Assembly: GCA_002914845.1 (NCBI GenBank) | Contig: JXTC01000079.1 | Coordinates: forward strand, 607,702 to 671,701 | Reading direction: 5' to 3' | DNA length: 64,000 nt | Source of the DNA: Trema orientale | Taxonomy: Eukaryota; Streptophyta; Magnoliopsida; Rosales; Cannabaceae | Shown: positions 1 through 10,360 of the stretch, piece after piece | How the letters are laid out: every line of letters begins with the position of its first letter | Numbering within the stretch: position 1 is the first letter of the stretch | The notes under the pieces: model-generated | Seen by the model: the letters and a program-made list of their open reading frames with translations, nothing else | Databases searched by the model: none | What the model was told of the DNA's origin: nothing | Position numbers and translations under genes: made by a program

Positions 1-560
1 ACCGTTTGAATTGAGAGAGTAAAACTGCTCATTTGGATAGAACCAAGAGTGCCGCGGCACTCTGAATTGGGCACCGCAATGCCCTTCAACCTGTAGCCTA
101 GCGCCACAGTGCCAGTCAATTTTATTCAGCTCACTTAAATGAGCGCTGCTACAAACCCAGCCCGTGGTGCTTCCCCTCATCAGACTCCGTGTTTTAAGTG
201 AGACTTTAGAGCCAATCTCGGCCCTTCATTTCGTCCGATCGAATAGTCGAGATTCCATTCTGCCTAGGTCATTTTGGAGCTCTTTAAATATATCCTTTAG
301 CCTCCATTTCAAAGGTGGAGAGTTAGAAAGAAAACACAAACTTGAGAGGTCAAAAATCATAGAGAAGGAAGAGTTTGGAGCTGGAAATTTGGAGAGGAAG
401 CTTGAGAAAGTTGATTAAAGAATTGAAATTTGAAGTTCTACCTTTACAAAAGAGTTTTTCTCATCTTCTTTCTTACCCTAATTTCATTTGAATTTTGTAT
501 TATGCTTGAAGTTATGAACATATTTAGATATATGTCTTATGTTCTGATTTAGAGGCTCTA
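1..560 (+). repeat. LTR-like retroelement fragment
   Basis: Sequence more GC-rich than its surroundings, with repeated short words of the gcgctgc/gccgcggcac/gcgccac type, followed by a purine-rich leader and a T-rich tail. This composition is common in plant Ty3/gypsy LTRs, and a gypsy relic lies within 1 kb. The open frame at 164-418 has no recognisable domain and is not called as a gene. The LTR ends and primer-binding site were not found, so the assignment rests on composition and neighbourhood only. Confidence 0.3.
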
Positions 561-699
561 TCTATAATAGAGTCGACCTAGGAGGCTTATGGGCTCAGTC
601 TTGGACTAGAAAGTCAGTGTCGTGGCTCTAGACCTTTTGAACTCCCAATTAGCATATTTCTTCTATCTTGTTCTATTTTGACTCATTCCAGCTCTGTTT

Positions 700-1115
700 T
701 ACTCCTTTTCCTTAGAATTCACCTAAAATACAAAAGTAAAGATAGGTAACACATAATACCAAGAAAACTAACAAAATCATATGGATGAACAACATAAAAC
801 ATAGACATATTTGACACCTATTAGTGGAGTCCAAAGGTATCGTAAAAACCCATAATTTATTAAGTGTTTAGTTTGAAATTGAACAAATTTTGGTTTAAAA
901 TTGAGTTAAAATAGTTCATTTTAACGTTAGGTGAAAGTGAAAGAATTTTAAATTCTAAGGGATTATTTGGCAATTTTTGAGGGTATAACTGTTGAAATCT
1001 TTAAACTAGGGACTGTTTGCCAAAATGAAAATATGGAACAAAATGGCCACATTGGGCCACGTGGCCCAGTCATTTCCTTAGCCCTAAATTCTCTCTTTCT
1101 CCCTTTTTTATTTGT
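700..1115. repeat. Anonymous LTR-like non-coding sequence
   Basis: Contains wording such as 'gggactgtttgcc' and 'gccacgtggcccagtcatt' followed by a CT-rich run. This resembles the 'gggactaaa ... cattaa ... cacgtgg ... ctctctc' layout at 9600-9850 and 53650-53820 in this window. It may be a diverged member of that dispersed family. No coding potential was seen. Confidence 0.25.
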
Positions 1116-1129
1116 ACATTGATGAGAGC

Positions 1130-2111
1130 CCTCCTAGTAGCTAAAAAGGTCAGTCAAGAATAATAGGTATTTCTTGATCATCTTCAATATCGAGCACTAG
1201 AAAATTTGCTGGAAAGATGTATTTGTCGACCTTTATTAGAACATCTTCAACAATACCTCTTGGATACTTTATAGATCAGTCAGCCAATTGCAGAGAAACA
1301 ATAGTTGGTTTTACTTACTCCAAACGCAATTTATTGTATACCGAGAGCAGCATTAGGTTGATACGTGTACCAAGATCACATAGAGCTTTATCAAAGAATG
1401 AATTCTAATGGTGCACGGAATATTAAAGCTCTTAGGATTCTTTAGCTTGAGTGAAAGTTTCTTCTATAAGATCGCACATCACTCCTCAATAAGTGCAACT
1501 ATTTCATATTCTTTTAGTTTCTTCTTATTGAATAAAATTTCTTTCAAAAACTTCACATAATTTGGCATTTGTGCTAGAGCACAAGCGAAAGGTATGTTTA
1601 TATGGAGCTTCTTGAAAACATCTAGAAACTTTGAGAATTGCTTGTCTAAGTTGTGTTTATAGAACCTTTGAAGAAATGAAAGATGAGGAAAATATGGCAG
1701 CGGGTTATCTTGGAACAACTTTGATCTTGGCTTTTCTGGCGCAACATGTCTTGTCTCAGATTGCTCTTGGGGTTGTGTCCGATGCTGACCTTTTGAGACC
1801 GTAGGTGGTGTTAGAGCAGATTGTGGTGGGTTAGCTGAAATTAGTTGGCCTGATCACTCTACTTGCTTCCTACTCCTTAGTGTTATAGCATTACATTGCT
1901 CTTTGAGGTTCACCTCTATATTACTTGGTAGAGTATCTTGTGGTTGAGATTTGATTGCCTCAGCTAGCTGCCCAATTTGTGTCTCCAAATTCTTTTGTGA
2001 ACTAGCTAGGTTACAATTCGAGTTCATCAATTCTTGAGTAAGTTGAACAAGTTTTTGGTGCTTTTGTTGGGGATTGTTTAATTGAATTTCTTTTACTAAT
2101 ATTGATACCAA
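1130..2111 (-). pseudogene. Ty3/gypsy gag C-terminus and protease relic
   Basis: Three minus-strand frames in order match the gag-to-protease junction of Athila/Tat-type gypsy elements. At 2111-1854 is a gag tail ending in ITLRSRKQVE. At 1718-1479 is the segment with DKQFSKFLDVFKKLHINIPF and ALAQMPNYVKFLKEIL. At about 1410-1217 is the retropepsin-like part with LCDLGTRINLM and LQLAD, then KYPRGIVEDVLIKVDKYI. Stops interrupt the protease part (after KLRLE and inside LQLAD) and the pieces are not all in one frame, so it is dead. Family identity is from recognised motifs; the lineage is an inference. Confidence 0.75.
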
Positions 2112-2159
2112 ATAACTTTAGTCTTAATCTAACTTTTATTTTATTTTATTTTATTTACT

Positions 2160-2290
2160 GTGACTGATGAACGAGGAGACAACCTGATGGATAAGCAAGA
2201 TGGAGCAATTGTGAACAACCAGGTATTACGTGATTATGCTTTCCCCGTAATCAACGAGATATCCTTAGGGATAAAATGCCAAAAGTAATG
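2160..2290 (+). pseudogene. Gypsy gag N-terminus relic, opposite orientation
   Basis: A short plus-strand frame reads MDKQDGAIVNNQVLRDYAFP followed by VINEISLGI, then stops. The VLRDYA(L/F)P...I..GI wording is typical of the start of gag in the same gypsy group. It points away from the neighbouring minus-strand gag/protease relic, so the element is broken and rearranged here. Confidence 0.5.
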
Positions 2291-2895
2291 AAATCTATTA
2301 TTAATTGGCTTAGAGATAAACAACAGAAAATTAAGAGGATTGAGAATGTATAATTGGTGTCCTAGGTTGTTCACATTGGTATTTTTTTTTTCTATTTATT
2401 ATCTAGTAATTTATTAGATTAAATATTTTGATATTATATATGAATGTAATACCTGGGTCATGACCCATAATTATTAATTATATCTAGACCAAAATGGCAT
2501 GAGACATGAATGAGCTGGAACTAAATATTTCTGAGACGGCACGACATGATTAACATCATTAAGTATAAGAAAGATAATGTGGGAAGTGAGGAACGAAGTG
2601 GGTTTCTGAAAACAAAATTGATATGGTTACCGCTGGGATGCGTCTAGGGTACCCTAACCTCTCAAACAGCTTGAATTTCGATTTTTTTTCTTCTTAGGAG
2701 GGAACTGCTAGAAAGCACCAAATTAAAATTGAAGGAGAATAAAAGCATCAAATTGAATAATATATTGTTATATATAGTTCATAGTGTTATCATGAGATAG
2801 CTTCAACTAAAGCAACATCGATATTGATTCAAAGGGGACCAGTATATCTGATAAACCATAGAGTAATTTAACAAACAATTTATTTTATTTTGTTA
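2290..2895. other. No gene seen
   Basis: AT-rich sequence with no sustained frame or recognisable repeat. It lies immediately downstream of the MATH1 stop codon and may include its 3' untranslated region and terminator. Confidence 0.3.
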
Positions 2896-3280
2896 CTAAT
2901 CTTGTTTAACTAATCCAAGTACTTGAAACTGAGCTTCTATGATGCAAGTGTCGTTCAACAGAAATCCATTTTCTGGATGTTTGAATTTTGCCAGCGACAT
3001 GAACTGACGGAAGCCCCATCCCGCGGCGGAGGAGAAAAGATTGTTGGCTGGAACACAAACAAATACATTTATAGTTATGTGATTTCAAATATTAATGCAA
3101 GCTAGCTAGATATATATATATATATATATGGCACATACTGTATATATAGGATAAAGAAAACAATCTTTCACAAATTGTATATATAGTATATATATATATA
3201 TAGCTAGAAATATTATCCGTGATTTCAAATATGTACATATTTCTTGAAAATCACGGATAAATATATATAGCACTGTATAC

Positions 3281-3320
<40 letters not shown>

Positions 3321-6300
3321 CCTGACACAAATATTTTAGGATTAAATAATTTAAGTTCAAGATGATCAGCAGCAAACTTGTCGAACGTTAAAATCGATGA
3401 AAATTTAGTTTAAAAAAAATAAAATCGATTAAAATTTTGTATGATAAATTAAACTCATTAAACTAAAAATTGCCATTTTATATATGTAGTGTGTATGATA
3501 AATTAAATTAGACTCGAGCTTTTCAGCAACTTTATGCATCCTGGGCTCACCTGTTTGCTCAAAATGCTTCCCATTAGTTTGGTGCCTCATACGCAAAATG
3601 TAGTAGACAAAGAGCTTAGTGTTTGGAGGAAGAGTTGAAATATCCAATTGCAGAAACAGTGAAATGTTGCTCCCCTTCCCTTCTCCAAACCCATTAGGAT
3701 AAAGCAAAATCCTCCTGAGAACATATATCAAAAAAATATATGTTACCAAATTAAATTAGAATGTTTTATTAACATATGAATCCATATACATTAAAGTCTA
3801 AAAATTCCTCTCCAGAAATTTATTTTATTATTATTTGTTTTTTCACAATTTTAGACATACGTACGTACCATTTGTAGTCTCCACCAGCGAACAATTCGGA
3901 TTCATACCGCTCAAGCGTTTTAGTTGAAAAAGAATCAATCTTCCAATTATCAGTGCAAGTAATAGGCTCCTCAATCATTGATAAACACTCCCCTTTGAAT
4001 GTGTTTTTGACCACGAAAACCTCTGCTCCGAAAGTACAAGTGCCATTGACAAGGTATCCATTGGAACGGTCATTAAAGGTATTGAGATCAATGAATTTGG
4101 GAATACACCATTTAGTCTTCATTGAATGGAAACGCATTGCTTTTTGATCTTCGCTTCACCAGAGTAAGAATTAAGAATAAATATTTAAAATACTATATTT
4201 CGATATGTGTGTGTGTATATTTTTATTCAGTTTAATTAGTTTGTGCAATATTGTACAGTTGTTCATCAAAATAAATATAACAGATAATAATTAAAGCCAA
4301 GTATGCATATCAGTTCAAAATTTTAAACCAATCAAATTTTTTCTTGTAATTATATGTGTATACCTCATCATAATTTTGTGGGTACTTTAGTCAATATGCA
4401 AATATATAATTGATTAAAAACTAATAATTCACTACAAGAAAGACAGCTTTCTCCAACGCATCTCTTGTAGCACATCGGGGAAAGAGATAATTGCTGACGT
4501 GCTAGACACAAGCACATCGGCAAAAGGCGATAAAAAAATTTGGGGTTGGGGAAACTCTATACTAATGCGCCACGCGTCAGCGTAAAGTTTGGCCGATAAA
4601 ATAGCCCGCGTATTGATAACCCTGCCCGGACAGTACTTTGTCTTTCTGTCAGGAAAGGATTTAATTAAAAAAAAAACTGTGGAAAATTCCGCAAATGTAA
4701 ATATTTTGGCACCTTTAATTTTTTTAATTAATTTAAAAATATTTGCCGACGCATTTATTACGTCGGCATATTTGTTTTTAATTTTTTTTTAATGTATTTA
4801 ACTTTAATTTTAAAGAAACGATGTCTTTTTTTCTTTAAAAACTGAAAGATCCTATGCCGACGTATTTAAATGCGTCAGCGTTTCCTCTTCTTATCTTCTT
4901 TGTTCAGCCCCTATCACTAAAGTACTCTCTCTTTGTTTTTGTTTGTCTGTCTCTCTCTCTCTCTCTCATCCTCTTCCTCTTTAACTAAAAAGTCTTTCTT
5001 CTTCTCTTTGTTTGCTTGGGTTGATTTCCTCTCTCTTTCTTTCTTCTCAAACTTCATAAGGTAAAACATTTCTCTTCCCTCTCTCTGTTTGTAAGTTTTT
5101 TTTTCCTGTTCATTTTGTTTATTTTTTATTTTTATCTTTTTTAGTGAAGCTCTTTGATTAAGCTCTGGGATTTCATCTCGCTCATCAGTTGTTCTCTCTG
5201 ATTAAGATTTGAGGTAAGTCGTTTTGATTTAGATTTTTAGAATCTTTGGTTATTTTGTTTGGAATTTATGGCTATTCATTTTGGGTTTAGGGTTATTTTT
5301 GTTTGGGGGTTCATGGAATATGTATTTAGTGATTAGCAGAATTTGTGGAATTTTTTTGTTAAACAAATTCTTTGTTGTCAAATTTTTCTTTCGTTTATTG
5401 CTTCTTTAATCTGCCTATAAAAATTTTTCATGTCTACTTATGATATTTAATAGTTTTGGAGTAGTTTGGATTCTTTTTAATCTGTTTGTCGTATATTAAA
5501 ATTTTTAAAGTTTATAAAGAAAATTTATTTAGAACACTTTAGATTCTTTTTTAATCTTATGCAGCCATATTTTTAACCTTGAAGCAGCAGCTGGCTGAGA
5601 AGGAAGTAGAGCACGTACGGCGGATCGACGAGATTCAGCGCCAGATGGTCGAGAAGAAAGTAGAGAACCAATGCCAACTCGAGGAGACTCAGTAGCAACT
5701 CAACGAGCAAAACCGAGTATTTAAAACGTTGATTGCAAAGCTTGGCATCGAGATTCCACTGCCTCTGCCTCTAGAATCTTAGATTTTTTTATTTTTGTAA
5801 TATGTTATAATTTTAGATACAGTTTGGATATTTTGTTTATTTAATAAAATTTGGTTATTAATTTATCCCTTTTCAAATTTTAATATATTAGTAAACATTT
5901 ATTATTAATAAATATAATTAATTAAATAATCAACTAAATAATTAATTTTTTAAATAACTACAACTTTTGCCGAGGCAAAAAATGCGTCGATAAAAGTTTT
6001 TCTAAAATTCTTTAAAAATACATTCATCGATGCATTTTGTCATCGGCAAAGGTATTTTTATTTTTTTAAAAATTCTGTAAAATACCATTGTCGACACATT
6101 GTATTATCGGAAAATAGATTTTATTTTGCTTAATTAATTTTTTTAGTAACTTTCGAGGATGAAGAAATGCGTCGGCAATTGTTAGATATTCACCGACGCC
6201 TTTTGCGCCGGTAAATGGTTATTAGTTTCAAAATTTCGTGATATTCTCCGACACAAATGGCCGCTGAGGAGAAAATCCTTGACTTTTGCGGACGATAAAA

Positions 6301-8282
6301 TGCGTCGGAGAAAGTCTTCTTTCTTGTAGTACTTAATGACTAATGAGGGTGATTAGTGGTAGTACTCACGATGAATAACAATACAGCTAAATTACATAAG
6401 TTACTTTTAAAAACATTTAGCGATTACTTCACAAATTCACTCTGTAATGAAATTATATGTTGATAAGTACTAAACTTTACAATTAAGTTTTTAGTACTAC
6501 ATTTCAAATTAGTATAAATGTGTCAAGTTAGTTTAACAATTATTTTTTTCCAATACAAGAGCAAATTGATATGGAAAGTACCTTGGCAAGTAACATACTG
6601 ATCCCGAATTTGATCATACAGAAAGAAAGCAAAGACAACATTGACTTCCCAACCAACAGAGAGAGAATTCGTGTCTAGCACTCTCAAGAAGATAGAAATA
6701 TGATCTTCCCCTCCATTTTTCTTGTCCCCTTTAGGGAAGATAGATATTTCCCTGCAAATATTATGTACATTAGATATATGTATATATTATTAATGTTGTT
6801 GTGACTGGGAGAAGAATTTTTTATTTTTTTAGAACTAGTTGACAATGTAAACAAACCCTTATATTTATTAAGCCAATGAGCTTTTACCATAACTTAATTT
6901 TATATGTAGACATTATACAATAAAATATAAAGAACACACGGTGTTGGTACGACTCTAATTATATGGAGATTTTATAGGTGGACACTACACGTATTTGAAA
7001 ATTGCTAAAAGGCACATGATCACCTGCTTCACGGTGTCAATACCATTTATATATATGCGTTAGATATATATGCAAGAAAACTGAAAGTAAAAAATACCAT
7101 TTGTAGCCTCCGGCTTCAAACTCAGAACGGTAATTGATTATTGGGGATTTTGAAAGCGATGGAAATGTCTCGATTTTGAGCAAGAAGTGACTCGGCACAA
7201 CATCTCTTCCTGAAAATATATATAACTCAAAGCTCAAACATGCATTAACGAGGGAGACATATGGCAAACTGTTAAGCAGCTATTGCTATTGTAAGGTTCC
7301 TTTTTCGTTTTCTTTTATTTTTTTTTTTAAAATTTCTGAACAAGATATATGTCTGCTAAGTTGTTAGGTGCTTTATGTTATGTTATTAATGCATGTGTTT
7401 TAGTAATGAAATGCAAATCTAGACTTTTATAACTGTCATATTTAGTTTTATCGATAAAACTATTATAATTTGTACCAATTGCCAACATCAAAGCTAATTT
7501 CTTGATTATTTTGTTACAAACTAATTAGCTTGATTGGCAAGCATTTACAGCTCAAATCCCATACTTCTATATTATGTGTGTATATAAAACAAAAAAAAAA
7601 AAAAAAAAACCCTAGTTTATTGATTATATACTACCATAAAATTTTATTCATTTCCTATTATATAAAGCTCCCTTTCTGGCCACATATTTAATTGATGAAA
7701 AAATTAAAAGCTAGAAAAGGATTTAGTCTTATAACGCGTAACGATGAAAGCAGGTTGGAGATGCAGAAATAGGTTGCAGCAGTCCCCTTGTTGGCGGAAC
7801 AGGACCGAGAGGCCGGCCGGAAGACACCGGTCGGAAGCCGATTGCTTGTAACAAATCTTGTAAAGGCAAACGAGGATTAGATAAAGAGGCCGCTTGATCA
7901 CTTTCCAAACTTTCTTCTGGACGACGAGGCGGAGGACCTGTTTCACATATATAACAACTTAATTAATTTGTAACACTTTCATTTTTAATTCCCCCGAGAC
8001 GATCGAGGGAAAATGAATGCTGGCTAGGTTTTAAGAAATAATGATTCACTTCATTTAAAAAAAAAAAAAAAAATTGAAAGAAAAAACTTTCAAAAGTACT
8101 ATATATATGTATTTACAAATATTCTTGATATATACATTTACGTACATACCCTCACTTTCTTGGGACGTTTCTTCTTGATCATCATCAAGTACTCCCATGA
8201 ACAGTCTTAACAAGTCGTGGCCATAATCCTCTCCCTCGGACGATGACGAAGTATGATCAGGGGAACGAATAGGAGATGTCAT
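2896..8282 (-). CDS. MATH1: double MATH-domain (TRAF-like) protein
   Basis: Six exons give a 336-aa frame: 8282-8150, 7209-7098, 6751-6582, 4148-3869, 3714-3551, 3047-2896. Phases match MATH2 and MATH3 exactly (1,2,1,2,1). Two MATH domains follow a short acidic N-terminus. Visible marks are FEAGGYKW closing exon 2, GWEVNVVFAFFLYDQIRDQY in exon 3, SNGYLVNGTCTFGAEVFVVK in exon 4, FAGGDYKW at its end, and the KFKHPENGFLLNDTCIIEAQ tail. Plant MATH-only proteins are protein-interaction modules, some linked to ubiquitin pathways or virus movement; substrates are unknown. Oddities are a first exon unrelated to the paralogues, a purine-rich exon 4 acceptor, and a CACTA element in the intron between exons 3 and 4. 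The first exon is the least certain part. Confidence 0.8.
3213..3260. repeat. Short inverted repeat in MATH1 intron
   Basis: TTATCCGTGATTTCAA at 3213-3228 is answered by TTGAAAATCACGGATAA at 3244-3260, identical in reverse complement except for one extra A. The 15-base spacer could form a hairpin loop. It lies between exons 5 and 6 of MATH1, next to TA-rich runs. Confidence 0.7.
3281..3318. repeat. (ATT)n microsatellite
   Basis: About a dozen uninterrupted ATT units in the last intron of MATH1. TA-dinucleotide runs lie just upstream at about 3111-3128 and 3187-3201. Confidence 0.95.
4430..6331. mobile_element. Non-autonomous CACTA (En/Spm-type) element
   Basis: The left end reads CACTACAAGAAAGACAGC. 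The right end read in reverse is ACTACAAGAAAGAAGAC, followed in both by CTTTCTCC(A/G)ACGC. The final G of CACTA is lost at the right end. Both subterminal regions carry many copies of a TGCCGACGCA/GCGTCGG word in both orientations, as is usual for CACTA subterminal repeats. A decayed coiled-coil reading frame lies inside. The element fills the intron between exons 3 and 4 of MATH1, which is 2.4 kb here but under 0.7 kb in MATH2 and MATH3. A perfect 3-bp target duplication is not visible (att versus ctt). Confidence 0.8.
5579..5782 (+). pseudogene. CACTA-encoded coiled-coil protein, last exon, broken
   Basis: After a likely acceptor (ttatgcag) the frame reads LKQQLAEKEVEHVRRIDEIQ and continues as a highly charged helix, ending IAKLGIEIPLPLPLES and a stop. 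A TAG at 5693-5695 interrupts it, one base from the CAG seen just before it. A charged, glutamine-rich coiled coil as the terminal exon fits the TnpA-like second protein of plant CACTA elements. No transposase catalytic domain is present. Confidence 0.55.
7729..7937 (-). other. Putative alternative exon of MATH1 locus
   Basis: After an acceptor (tgaaacag) the sequence continues in frame from the phase-1 donor at 8150. It gives a proline-rich stretch (GPPPRRPEESLES, LPLQDLLQAIGF, GPVPPTRGLLQPIS) that ends at a TAA. Joined to exon 1 it would encode a 113-aa protein without any MATH domain. If included before exon 2 it would end translation early (poison exon). The alternative is that 8282-8150 plus 7937-7729 is a separate small gene and MATH1 has lost its own first exon. 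No domain was recognised. Confidence 0.4.
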
Positions 8283-8289
8283 TATATAT

Positions 8290-9600
8290 ATAAATTTGGC
8301 TTAGCAATGGCAATGTATAACTCCTGAAATTAATCTGTACGAAGAGTTTCACCGCCTATATATGAATTGGATAGCTTTATATATGTATGTGAATCATTTG
8401 GCTTAACATTAAGTTATCATTTCTCCTTTTCTTGTTTAGCGTGAAACGTCCTTTGCTTTTCTCTGGTTAAGAATATTTATTCGATATCCTTTTTCTGCAC
8501 CGAAAGAAAAAATGTATCCTTAATATATGGTATATTCCTGTCTTCAATGCCAAACCAGCGACCAATTATTCGTTTTTATCATCGCTTCCGTGTTGAAATA
8601 AAAATATAAATCTTGTAACAAAGATAAAGTTTACCATGCCATACTAGCTTAGTTGTAAACAAAATATTTCAAATCTGCTAAAAAAAAGAGATAAAATAAT
8701 AAGACAAAAAATAAGAAAATAACATTATATGTTATTTTTCCCAATATTAACAATTAATAAACCGTTTTAGTTTTTATTGTTTTGTTTTTTGATTTTTTTT
8801 TATTTTATAATTGTTCAATTTAGGAAGATATATCTCTTGATATGCGGTGGTTTTTGGTTTTTCTTATCATATTTTAGACCACTCTTTTTTTTTTTTTTTG
8901 TTGGGGTTCATTTTTTTCTTTTTTTTTTTAAAGAAAATTAGGCCTCTACGAATTTTTTAGAAAAAAATTAGAAAAATATGGTGGACTCAGTTTTTCTAGG
9001 TTCGAAATAGCATTTTTTTTAATACCATTCTTTTTTGAAAATTTTTTAAAAATACCATTTTTAAAATAGTAACTAGTAACCAGTAACCAGTTTTCAGCTT
9101 CTAGTAACTAGTAACCATTTTAAAAATAATATGTTTCTAAAAACTTCTTAAAAAGTAGTATTTTTCTAATTCTTTTTTATTTTATGGGTAAAAGTGTTAG
9201 AAACTATTTTTTTAGTATACTCAGATCTCATTCTATGGAAGTATTTGGTGAATCTTATATTTTTTTTTCTTTTAATGTTGTCATAATAAACTTCTGTATC
9301 ATTTCTGATTCAACTTTGGATAGTTTTTTGTATTATGATACTCGTCTTCTAATGATTTTTGGTTTTAAAACGAGAGGCACTAACAATATAGGTTAAGTAG
9401 AAGATCATAATGAGACAAGTATTTGGTTAATCTTATCTCTTTAATTCTTTTAGTGTCGTTATCAAACACATTTATATCATTTCTGACTCAAATTTGGGTC
9501 ATAATTTCGTGTGATGATCTTTGGCTCCAGTGACTTACGGATTTAAAGCGAGAGACACTAACATTATGGGTTGAGTAGAGGATCATAATGAGCAAACATT
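8290..9600. other. Intergenic, AT-rich, no gene seen
   Basis: Upstream of the MATH1 start, so likely to hold its promoter. At 9000-9170 is one copy of a recurring AT-rich repeat with 'AAAAATACCATTTTTAAAA' wording and short 'GTAACTAGTAACC' units. Related wording occurs at 33640-33800, 39830-40540 and 49490-49700. Nothing else was recognised. Confidence 0.35.
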
Positions 9601-10070
9601 GGAAGAACCTGAATTTTTGAAGGGTAAATAGATAATTTGGCCAATTTTTGGGTTAAAATATAGAGGAATTTGATTGCAAAAGTTTTGTGAAGCAGGGACT
9701 AAAATATAATTTTTGGAAGGACTAAATTGAAAGACTTTTGAAAAAGGGGGACTAAAGAGTAATTTTTAAAAATTGTACCGTCCCCATTAAGAGAGGACCA
9801 TGTGTCCCTCTCACTCTCAGCTCACTCTTTCTCTCTCCTCCCTCAAGTGCTCCTTCTTCTCCCAGCCGGCAAAAACGCCGAAAATTTGTCCAGCCTCAAC
9901 GAGCCTCTTAACAGTCGTTTCAGGCCACGCCACCATCTGGATCTGGACTGCACCGCTGAGATGAGCAACTACTGGAAATTTCGAAAAATGATTTCGAAAA
10001 ATAATTTTACCAAAAACGATTTCCGTAATTTTGTAAACAAATCAAGAACGCAACGGAATTGATATTTTAA
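9600..10070 (+). repeat. LTR-like fragment resembling family X 5' part
   Basis: The order is a 'gggactaaa' motif region, 'tccccattaagagaggacca', 'tgtgtccctctcactctc', then a GC-richer open stretch (9802-10062). The same order of modules is seen in the X copies at 53650-54100 and 58380-58780. The open frame has no domain and is taken as part of the repeat. Confidence 0.35.
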
Positions 10071-10312
10071 AATTTTTCTTGAAACTTTACAAAACAAAAC
10101 GTAGGATCATTAATCTAACATAAATCAATTCCTGATCTTAATTAATCTGTGTGAAAGATTTAGTTGTTGAAGTATTACAATACAGATATATATTGTACAA
10201 ATGTGCAAGGAGGCCAGTTATGTATGTTATGGATAAAGAAAATATCGTTCTTTGACTCCTGTGGTACCAGTTGCAAATTGATCAATATTAACGAATAATA
10301 ATATTCTTACTC

Positions 10313-10360
<48 letters not shown>

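Noticed and set aside
164-418. 84-aa open frame near the left edge
   Set aside because: No domain; lies in LTR-like sequence and shows no splice or start context.
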